Positions 58,037 through 64,000 of a stretch of 64,000 bases of DNA are shown one piece after another. A program made the translations under genes and the position numbers. The first letter of the stretch is position 1. Each line of letters opens with the position of its first letter. This DNA comes from Rosenbergiella epipactidis (GTDB lineage: Bacteria > Pseudomonadota > Gammaproteobacteria > Enterobacterales > Enterobacteriaceae), in assembly GCF_018494055.1 (NCBI RefSeq), contig NZ_JABBFQ010000010.1:1-64000 (forward strand), in the 5' to 3' direction. The notes under the pieces were generated by a model. That model was not told the origin of the DNA, did no database searches, and saw only the letters and a program-made list of their open reading frames with translations.

Positions 58037-58717
58037 ATGGGTGAAATTTTCCAGCACTGGGATTGGGTCGCTATCTTAGCGCAAATCCTATTAATTGATT
58101 TACTGTTAGGCGGCGATAACGCCGTCGTTATCGCCATGGCGTGTCGTGGCTTACCGGAAAACTTACGCCGTAAAGCCATTGTCATTGGTACGATAGGGGC
58201 GATCGTGGCACGGATTGTGTTGTTGGTCGTTGCCGTTTACCTACTAACGTTACCAGGGCTGAAATTAGTCGGCGGATTATTGCTGTTATGGATCGGCTAC
58301 AAATTGGTCTCCGGTGAAGAAGAGGGCGACGAGCAGGGGAAAACGTCATCCAGCCTTTGGAAAACTGCCCTGACCATCACTATCGCTGATGTCATCATGT
58401 CACTCGATAACGTGTTAGCGGTAGCCGCAGCAGGGCGGGGCCACTTAGTGATCGTTGCGGTGGGCGTACTATTGAGCATTCCGATTATCGTGGCGGGCAG
58501 TCGCTTAGTCCTGCATCTGCTGGACCGTTGGCCGGTGATTATTTTGGCGGGCGGCGCGTTAATCGGCTGGATAGCGGGCAGTATGTTACTGACTGACCCA
58601 CTGCTGCATCCCTACGTAGCAGGCAAAGATCTCGCCTTTTACGAGCATTGTGCTGGCGGCGTGTGTGCCCTGTTAATCTTTATTATTGGATGGTTTAAAA
58701 CACGTAAACACGCATAA
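58037..58717 (+). CDS. TerC/YjbE-family integral membrane protein
   Basis: A 226-residue protein with about seven helices. The two Asp-containing motifs LLGGDNAVVIAMA (about 25-37) and VIMSLDNVLAVAAAG (about 121-135) mark the TerC family, whose members (Alx, MntX-like, YkoY/YceF) export manganese or metallate secretion enzymes. It is shorter than E. coli YgdQ/Alx and closer to the YjbE branch. I looked for the manganese (yybP-ykoY) riboswitch upstream and did not recognise one. It has its own terminator. Confidence 0.83.
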   Translation: MGEIFQHWDWVAILAQILLIDLLLGGDNAVVIAMACRGLPENLRRKAIVIGTIGAIVARIVLLVVAVYLLTLPGLKLVGGLLLLWIGYKLVSGEEEGDEQGKTSSSLWKTALTITIADVIMSLDNVLAVAAAGRGHLVIVAVGVLLSIPIIVAGSRLVLHLLDRWPVIILAGGALIGWIAGSMLLTDPLLHPYVAGKDLAFYEHCAGGVCALLIFIIGWFKTRKHA

Positions 58718-58724
58718 CATAAAG

Positions 58725-58766
58725 AAAAAGGGTGAATCCACAACAAAAGGATTCACCCTTTTTTTT
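58725..58766. terminator. Bidirectional terminator after the TerC-like gene
   Basis: AAAAAGGGTGAATCC / GGATTCACCCTTTTT perfect 15-bp stem, 9-base loop, with long A- and T-runs. Confidence 0.95.
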
Positions 58767-58780
58767 ATCCGCTAAGGAAA

Positions 58781-59656
58781 TTATGCGGTGCCGGTTCCGC
58801 CATCAGAACACCATACTTGGCCAGAGGCGAACGAGTTCTCATCTGACGCCAGGGTGACGTAGAGCGGCGCAATTTCAACAGGCTGTCCAGGGCGGCTCAG
58901 CGGTGCTTCTTCACCGAAGTGCGCCACTTTCTCTTGAGGTTGTCCGCCACAAACTTGTAACGCTGTCCAATAAGGGCCGGGGGCTACTGCGTTGACGCGG
59001 ATACCTTTTGGTCCTAACTGTTTCGCTAATGCTTTGGTAAATGCAACGTTACAGGCTTTAGTCTGTGCGTAGTCGAGAAGAATATCGCTAGGTTTAAAGG
59101 CCTGAACAGAAGAGGTGTTAATGATCGCCGCGCCTTCACCGAGATGTGCGACCGCCGCACGGGTGATCCAGAATGGCGCGTAAACGTTAGTTTTGAAAGT
59201 GGCATCGAACGATTCGGTGGTGAGTTCGCTGATGCTCTCACAGAACTGCTGCCGACCCGCGTTGTTAACGAGAATATCTAACCCACCTAGCTCCTGAACA
59301 GCCTTATCCACTAAAGTCTTACAAAAGGCTTCATCAGTAATATCGCCAGGAATCGCAACCGCTTTGCGGCCTTCTGCCTTAATCAGATCGATCACTTGTT
59401 GTGCATCGCTCTCTTCCGCAGGCAGATAGTTGATCGCTACGTCGGCACCCTCGCGGGCATAGGCGATAGCCACTGCACGGCCAATTCCTGAATCTCCCCC
59501 GGTGATAAGGGCTTTTTTTCCCGCTAAACGATTATGGCCCTGATAACTTTTCTCACCATGATCGGGTAATGGGTGCATCTCGGACGCTAGACCTGGAAAT
59601 TGCTGAGGCTGTTTGTCAAAAGGCGGCCGTGGAAAACGTGTTTTTTCTGTAGACAT
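58781..59656 (-). CDS. Second YghA-like short-chain dehydrogenase/reductase
   Basis: A 291-residue SDR of the same extended group as the gene at 49085. It has a Pro-rich N-terminal extension (TRFPRPPFDKQPQQFPGL), TGGDSGIGRA, NNAGRQQF, catalytic INTSSVQAFK and YAQTKAC, and VNAVAPGPYWTALQ. The two paralogues share architecture but differ clearly in sequence. The second of two adjacent ATGs is used because GGGAG is only three bases from the first. The gene is divergent from the dihydroxyacetone kinase gene, and they may share the CRP site between them. Confidence 0.85.
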   Translation of the reverse strand: MSTEKTRFPRPPFDKQPQQFPGLASEMHPLPDHGEKSYQGHNRLAGKKALITGGDSGIGRAVAIAYAREGADVAINYLPAEESDAQQVIDLIKAEGRKAVAIPGDITDEAFCKTLVDKAVQELGGLDILVNNAGRQQFCESISELTTESFDATFKTNVYAPFWITRAAVAHLGEGAAIINTSSVQAFKPSDILLDYAQTKACNVAFTKALAKQLGPKGIRVNAVAPGPYWTALQVCGGQPQEKVAHFGEEAPLSRPGQPVEIAPLYVTLASDENSFASGQVWCSDGGTGTA

Positions 59657-59747
59657 CATTGACTCCCGTAAGTGTGAAAAAAAAAAGAACCTCCGTTAAG
59701 GGTAGACACAATTACGCAGGATGCTGCCGCGTTATCGAAATTTATTT

Positions 59748-59763
59748 TGTGATCTCGATCACT
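59748..59763. promoter_or_regulatory. CRP (cAMP receptor protein) site
   Basis: TGTGA-TCTCGA-TCACT matches nine of ten conserved bases of the CRP consensus and is nearly symmetric. It lies 80 bp before the dihydroxyacetone kinase gene and 92 bp before the divergent SDR gene. Catabolite control of one or both is expected. Confidence 0.8.
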
Positions 59764-59842
59764 GATGATGGGGAGAAAAACACCGAAATTGTGATTATTA
59801 GCCACACTTATTCAGCTAACAGTCACTTTCAAGGAGCCACCG

Positions 59843-61483
59843 GTGAGCCACTTTTTATTCAATAAAAAAGCAACAATTGTCGATCAAGCCATAGAGGGGC
59901 TTATCCGTACTTCTCCCCATCAAAACTTAGCGCGCCTCAACACCGACAAGGGGCTACGCATCGTTGTGCGCCAAGATTGGAATAAATCAAAAGTGGCCAT
60001 TATTTCTGGTGGAGGTTCTGGGCACGAGCCGATGCACGTGGGCTTTGTGGGGAAAGGGATGTTAACGGCAGCCGTTTGTGGCGATATTTTTGCCTCACCC
60101 GGCGTCGACGCGATCTTGCATGCCATCGTCACGGTAACGGGGAAATCCGGGTGCTTGTTAGTCGTAAAAAATTATACCGGGGACCGCCTGAATTTTGGAT
60201 TAGCGGCCGAAAAAGCGCGAGCGCTAGGCTATAAGGTCGAAATGATTTTAGTCAAAGACGACATTTCGCTGCCGAAGAACCCTCAACCGCGCGGTTTAGC
60301 GGGAACGATACTGGCGCATAAAGTGGCGGGCTATTATGCCGAGAAGGGCAAATCACTTAAGCATATTGTTCAACAAACTCAACAGATGCTCGATAAGGTT
60401 GCGACCATAGGGGTAGCACTCTCTTCCTGCCACCTTCCCGGCAGTGACGAGTCAGAAGGGATCCCGCAAGGAAAAAGCGAACTCGGCATGGGGATCCATG
60501 GCGAACACGGTGTCGCGACACTCGATACCCAAAACAGCACTAAGATAGCGAAACAACTCGCCAAAAATTTACTTAAACATATTGGTGATGAAGATAATCT
60601 GCTATTACTCATCAATAACCTCGGTGGTCTTTCCGTGCTTGAGATGACTTTAGCGACGCAGGAGGTATTACAAACGCCCCTCGCCGATCGCGTGAGCCAT
60701 ATTCAAGGCCCGGGTACCCTTGTCAGTGCTCTGGATATGAAAGGTCTTTCCCTTACCGTTTTGCCTCTCGATAACACATTACTGACAGCGCTTGAAGCTC
60801 CCGTGGCGGTAGCAGGATGGCTACCCATCACGCCATGTCAAACCATGCAGTGGCAAGAGGCTGATGCCTTACCCGAGGTGGAATTAGCCAAGCCTTCACA
60901 GAATACGCAGGTCGCACAAGTGGCGAAACAGATTTGCCAAGCCCTGATCGACAGTGAGGACGAGTTAAATAAACTCGATTCACAAGTGGGTGATGGGGAT
61001 ACTGGATCAACCTTAGCTACCGGCGCAAGCTTTGTATTAAAGGCTCTAAAGCAGAAAAAACTGCCCTTAAACGATCCGCAAGCGCTGTTACATTGGCTGG
61101 GTGAAAAGATCACCACCCCGATGGGCGGCTCTGGAGGCGTGCTACTCTCACTCCTTTTCAGCGCGTCTGCCGCAGCCTATCCTGACGCGAAAAACTTGGG
61201 TGAGAGTTTATTAGCAGGATTACAGAAAATGAAAGACTACGGCGGCGCCGATCAAGGCGATCGGACGATGATCGATGCCTTGCAGCCTGCTTTTGAAGCG
61301 ATCAAAGCAGGTAAGGGATGGTCAGCGGTGCATAACGCTGCGGTGTCTGGTGCCGAGTCGACGAAGAAGATGGAAAAAGCGAAAGCTGGACGTTCGTCGT
61401 ACTTAAATGCAGAGAGTTTGAAAGGACATATGGATCCTGGTGCTTATGCAGTCAGTAAGGTCTTTGAGCAGTTAAAAGATTAA
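59843..61483 (+). CDS. dhaK: ATP-dependent dihydroxyacetone kinase (single chain DhaK-DhaL)
   Basis: Phosphorylates dihydroxyacetone with ATP to DHAP. The 546-residue protein joins a DhaK domain (about 1-330: GGGSGHEPMHVGFVGKGM, substrate-binding His219 in GMGIHGEHG) to a DhaL domain (about 360-546: GDGDTGSTLATGA, GGSGGVLLSLLF, GGADQGDRTMIDAL, MDPGA). This is the Citrobacter type, independent of the phosphotransferase system. The start is GTG with AAGGAG seven bases upstream. No glycerol dehydrogenase is beside it. Confidence 0.95.
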   Translation: MSHFLFNKKATIVDQAIEGLIRTSPHQNLARLNTDKGLRIVVRQDWNKSKVAIISGGGSGHEPMHVGFVGKGMLTAAVCGDIFASPGVDAILHAIVTVTGKSGCLLVVKNYTGDRLNFGLAAEKARALGYKVEMILVKDDISLPKNPQPRGLAGTILAHKVAGYYAEKGKSLKHIVQQTQQMLDKVATIGVALSSCHLPGSDESEGIPQGKSELGMGIHGEHGVATLDTQNSTKIAKQLAKNLLKHIGDEDNLLLLINNLGGLSVLEMTLATQEVLQTPLADRVSHIQGPGTLVSALDMKGLSLTVLPLDNTLLTALEAPVAVAGWLPITPCQTMQWQEADALPEVELAKPSQNTQVAQVAKQICQALIDSEDELNKLDSQVGDGDTGSTLATGASFVLKALKQKKLPLNDPQALLHWLGEKITTPMGGSGGVLLSLLFSASAAAYPDAKNLGESLLAGLQKMKDYGGADQGDRTMIDALQPAFEAIKAGKGWSAVHNAAVSGAESTKKMEKAKAGRSSYLNAESLKGHMDPGAYAVSKVFEQLKD

Positions 61484-61523
61484 GCATAAAAATTATTAAT
61501 CTTTAAAAGGCGAGATAGTAAGC

Positions 61524-61558
61524 AAATGGCATAGCGGTAACAGACCGCTATGCCATTT
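61524..61558. terminator. Terminator after dhaK
   Basis: AAATGGCATAGCGGT-AACAG-ACCGCTATGCCATTT: a perfect 15-bp stem with a short T-run. It separates dhaK from the small gene that ends at 61561 on the other strand and may serve both. Confidence 0.85.
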
Positions 61559-61560
61559 TA

Positions 61561-61698
61561 TTAGACGTCTAAATGAGGAAATTGATCCCCAAGACCTAAG
61601 TAAGCATGGACTGCGCAATAACCCAAAAAAGCTAAGATAATGGCAAAAATTGCAATGGAACCGATTTCAAATGCGAGTGTAAGATGGCGTTTAGTCAT
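61561..61698 (-). CDS. Uncharacterised 45-residue membrane protein
   Basis: A short frame on the minus strand: start ATG at 61698-61696, stop TAA at 61563-61561. The product has a charged start (MTKRH), one strongly hydrophobic helix (about residues 8-32, IGSIAIFAIILAFLGYCAV) and a short polar tail (GLGDQFPHLDV). GGAGGG lies at ideal distance upstream, and a strong hairpin follows immediately after the stop. These signals together make it a likely real gene. I do not recognise the family. Confidence 0.72.
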   Translation of the reverse strand: MTKRHLTLAFEIGSIAIFAIILAFLGYCAVHAYLGLGDQFPHLDV

Positions 61699-61954
61699 GA
61701 TTTCCCTCCAGTACCCAAAAGTCACTACCCCTTCAGCATAGCAATCTTATTCAGTGAAACAAGGCTGATTTACATTTGGCAATACATTAAGAATCCTATT
61801 CATATAATCAATCATTTTAATTAACAACCGTCACTATTATGTAAAAATATCCTCGTAATGATTAGGGTTTTTGCACCAAAATGATCCGTTTTGGGATCGG
61901 TTCACTTATGACGAAAATATTTCTCTATCTGATAAATCGTCCCTTTTATCTATT

Positions 61955-61980
61955 TACATATTTAAATGTATAAATATAAT
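61955..61980 (+). promoter_or_regulatory. Promoter and inverted repeat of the old yellow enzyme-ArsR operon
   Basis: TACAT-ATTTAA-ATGTA (61955-61970) is an interrupted palindrome ending just before a consensus -10 TATAAT (61975-61980). A repressor bound there would block RNA polymerase. The ArsR protein encoded second in the operon is the natural candidate. A further repeat, GATCC-GTTTTG-GGATC, lies at 61883-61898. Confidence 0.6.
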
Positions 61981-62011
61981 GACTGGAAATTTATCGACTA
62001 CCGAGATCATT

Positions 62012-63133
62012 ATGCACTTTTCGCTTTTTACGCCGCTCGAGTTAGGTGGGATCCCTTTACGCAATCGTATTGCGCTACCGCCCTTAACACGCTGTCGCAG
62101 CGCCCAGCCTGGCAACATTCCTAATGATATGATGCGCGATTACTATGTCCAGCGTGCCAGTGCTGGGTTCATGGTGACGGAAGGGACGCAGATTGAGCCT
62201 CGGGGGCAAGGATATGCGTGGACGCCGGGGATCCACAGCACCGAACAGATTGCGGGTTGGCAAAATGTCACTCAAGCCGTTCGTGCACAGGGTGGTACGC
62301 TATTTTGTCAGTTATGGCATGTCGGGCGAGTCTCGCATCGCGCGTTACAACCTCAGCAGCAGCCGCCTATCGCGCCTTCCGCCTTACCTGCGACCAACGT
62401 ACGCGTCTTTATTGAAACGGGGCCGGGTGAAGGCGAACTGGTCGCGCCAAGTGAGCCGCGGGCCTTGGAAACCGAAGAAATTCCACAGTTGGTGGAACTG
62501 TACCGGCAAGCAGCGGTGAATGCCAAGCAAGCCGGATTCGACGGAATTGAGCTTCACGCCGCCAATGGTTATCTTATTAACCAATTCATTTCGGAACACA
62601 CGAATGATCGCACGGATCAGTACGGTGGAAGCCTAACGAATCGTCTGCGATTCCTTAAAGAGGTGGTGGCGGCAGTGTCAACGGTGTTCGATAGCGGTCG
62701 GATAGGCGTGCGATTCTCGCCACTATTTTCCACCACCGAAGAAGATCGTGTTTATCTGGGCTTAGTCGAACCCGACCCAGCCGAAACCTACCTCACTGCG
62801 GCGAAAATGTTAGACGAAATGAATATCGGCTATCTTTCCATCGCCGAAGCCGATTGGGATAACAGCCCACAGCTACCGGAAAGTTTCCGGATTGCCCTGC
62901 GTAAAACATTTACCTCGGTGATTATGGTGGCGGGACGTTACGATCAGGCTAAAGCTCAGCACGTTTTAGATCAAGGGTGGGCTGATTTAGTCGGATTTGG
63001 GCGAACCTTTATTGCCAACCCCGATCTTCCCGAGCGTCTACAGCGTGGAGTGGCCTTAAACAGTGTGGAGTTAAGTTCTTTGTATGGCGGCACGGCGAAA
63101 GGGTATACTGACTATCCGACCATCGACGACTAA
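62012..63133 (+). CDS. nemA: Old yellow enzyme, N-ethylmaleimide reductase-like
   Basis: An FMN-dependent ene-reductase of 373 residues that reduces activated C=C bonds and nitro compounds. It shows FTPLELGGIPLRNRIALPPLTRCRS, the CQLWHVGRVSH loop, the substrate-binding HAANGYLINQFISEHTNDRTDQYGGSLTNR block, and GRTFIANPDLPERL. E. coli NemA is similar. Translation from ATG 62012 gives the normal family start; the open frame before it overlaps the promoter. It lies 13 bp before an ArsR regulator. Confidence 0.9.
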   Translation: MHFSLFTPLELGGIPLRNRIALPPLTRCRSAQPGNIPNDMMRDYYVQRASAGFMVTEGTQIEPRGQGYAWTPGIHSTEQIAGWQNVTQAVRAQGGTLFCQLWHVGRVSHRALQPQQQPPIAPSALPATNVRVFIETGPGEGELVAPSEPRALETEEIPQLVELYRQAAVNAKQAGFDGIELHAANGYLINQFISEHTNDRTDQYGGSLTNRLRFLKEVVAAVSTVFDSGRIGVRFSPLFSTTEEDRVYLGLVEPDPAETYLTAAKMLDEMNIGYLSIAEADWDNSPQLPESFRIALRKTFTSVIMVAGRYDQAKAQHVLDQGWADLVGFGRTFIANPDLPERLQRGVALNSVELSSLYGGTAKGYTDYPTIDD

Positions 63134-63146
63134 ATGACGAGAGCCA

Positions 63147-63461
63147 ATGCTTGCTGAAAATGCGATGAAACTGTTAGCCAACCCGTTGCGAGTGGCTATT
63201 TTAACCTGGTTAAAACAACCGGATGTCGCGTTCGCCGCCTATAGCCAGCTATACCCTTATGAACAGTATGGTGTTTGTGCCAGCTTGATTCAGGATAAAG
63301 CGGGGCTTTCGCAACCGGCTATCTCTCTCTGTTTGAAATCGCTGCATGAACTCGGTGTAGTTGAGGCGCAAAAAGTCGGGAAATGGACCTATTATCGTCG
63401 AAATGACAATAATATTCAGGCGGTCATTGAAACCATCACTCAGCAATTGCATCAGCTTTAA
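63147..63461 (+). CDS. ArsR-family regulator in operon with nemA-like gene
   Basis: A 104-residue winged-helix protein: KLLANPLRVAILTWL, then CASLIQDKAGLSQPAISLCLKSLHELGVVEAQ as the HTH and KVGKWTYYRRN as the wing. It lacks the alpha-3 CVC and alpha-5 metal motifs of classical ArsR/SmtB, so it probably senses a reactive organic compound through Cys residues (in GVCAS and SLCLK). It would control the preceding ene-reductase gene; E. coli uses the TetR protein NemR for that job. Confidence 0.82.
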   Translation: MLAENAMKLLANPLRVAILTWLKQPDVAFAAYSQLYPYEQYGVCASLIQDKAGLSQPAISLCLKSLHELGVVEAQKVGKWTYYRRNDNNIQAVIETITQQLHQL

Positions 63462-63491
63462 GGTAGCCGTCATAAGACGGCTACCTGAGTC

Positions 63492-63998
63492 TTAGCCTCG
63501 GCGCTGGGCGCAAAACATCAAGGTATCGCTAGAGAAAGAACCATCGTCCTGAAGCTGAAAATAGGCTTGTACCTCTCCAGAGACCGCCTGCTGTAAGGTG
63601 CGAATCGCTGCCACAGTAGGGGCTGGCGTCTTCATCCTACTGACCCACTGCTGGAAATCTAACGCTAACTGTCCGGTCACTAACTGTTCAATACGTAAGC
63701 CACTTTCTGTTGCCATTTGTAGCCATTCCCCTGGTGAATAGTTACGGACATGAGAGGGATCACGTAGCACTTCGATACTCTGTAACCAGATATCGTATAG
63801 CGGCGCGCCCGGTGAGGCGATATCCATCATGATTAACTTTCCGCCCGGTTTGATGACCCGAAAGACTTCCCGCAATGCTTGGGGCACATCTTGCCAGTGA
63901 TGGGCCGAATAACGACTGATCACGCAATCGAACTGTTGATCGTCGAAGGGTAATGATTCTGCTATCCCTTGTTGGCAATCGATATTCATCATCTGCCG
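63492..63998 (-). CDS. Class I SAM-dependent methyltransferase (partial, YafE-like)
   Basis: The frame runs off the right window edge, so the N-terminus with SAM motif I (VLDLGCG type) is missing. The visible 166-plus residues include motif II-III (FDDQQFDCVISRYSAHHWQDVPQALREVFRVIKPGGKLIM) and a C-terminal domain (LRDPSHVRNYSPGEWLQMA, QWVSRMKTPAPTV). This pattern matches the YafE/UbiE-like methyltransferases of enterobacteria. The first internal ATG at 63992 is not the true start. The substrate is unknown. Confidence 0.8.
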   Translation of the reverse strand, partial: RQMMNIDCQQGIAESLPFDDQQFDCVISRYSAHHWQDVPQALREVFRVIKPGGKLIMMDIASPGAPLYDIWLQSIEVLRDPSHVRNYSPGEWLQMATESGLRIEQLVTGQLALDFQQWVSRMKTPAPTVAAIRTLQQAVSGEVQAYFQLQDDGSFSSDTLMFCAQRRG

Positions 63999-64000
63999 AC

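Overview
The window is chromosomal DNA of a gamma-proteobacterium of the order Enterobacterales. The left half keeps the gene order known from E. coli around 90-92 min (rrn 5S end, metA, yjbB, lysC, pgi, psiE, ubiC-ubiA, plsB, dgkA, lexA-dinF, zur, dusA, qorA, dnaB, tyrB, yjbQ, uvrA, ssb), and the proteins closely resemble enterobacterial ones. Genes that sit between some of these in E. coli are absent here (aceBAK, iclR and metH are not between metA and yjbB). With the membrane glucose dehydrogenase, a D-arabinitol dehydrogenase and moderate base composition, an Erwiniaceae-type host (Erwinia/Pantoea/Tatumella/Rosenbergiella range) is my guess. That guess is inference, not something the sequence proves.

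Layout. 1-5.8 kb: end of an rRNA operon, metA with MetJ sites, a Na/Pi transporter, then a leftward lysC-transporter operon behind a lysine riboswitch. 5.8-20.8 kb: core housekeeping genes, including the LexA regulon (lexA-dinF, two SOS boxes) and Zur. 20.8-24.2 kb: a Fur-controlled TonB-dependent siderophore receptor followed by a YncE-like lipoprotein. 24.4-29.6 kb: yjbQ, a zinc alcohol dehydrogenase, and divergent uvrA/ssb sharing an SOS box. 29.6-33 kb: a complete ClpV-type AAA+ ATPase standing alone between AT-rich non-coding stretches. 33-37.7 kb: ytcA-mdtN-mdtO-mdtP efflux operon.

37.8-48.9 kb is accessory in character: a POT-like transporter, a GNAT enzyme, a glutathione S-transferase gene broken by one in-frame stop, a three-gene monooxygenase/isochorismatase/cupin cluster, the MdtJI spermidine exporter with a possible leader peptide, an AraC/EamA divergent pair, a GhrA-like reductase, and glucose dehydrogenase (gcd). 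49-51.2 kb: a YghA-like short-chain dehydrogenase with a YihS-like sugar isomerase. 51.3-55.1 kb is a metal-efflux block: CopA with a CueR-type promoter, and an ArsR/SmtB sensor with a Zn-type alpha-5 site facing a CDF zinc exporter. 55.1-57.9 kb: a DUF1275 membrane protein and a coupled operon of D-arabinitol dehydrogenase with a SemiSWEET sugar transporter. 58-64 kb: TerC/YjbE protein, a second YghA-like SDR, a single-chain dihydroxyacetone kinase with a CRP site, an unannotated 45-residue membrane protein, an old yellow enzyme-ArsR pair, and a methyltransferase cut by the window end.

No CRISPR array, prophage, insertion sequence, transposase or tRNA gene was seen. The observations most worth checking are the orphan ClpV, the dalD-SemiSWEET operon with its GntR-like operator, the lysC-transporter operon under lysine control, the nonsense-interrupted GST, the possible MdtU leader peptide and the 45-residue small protein.
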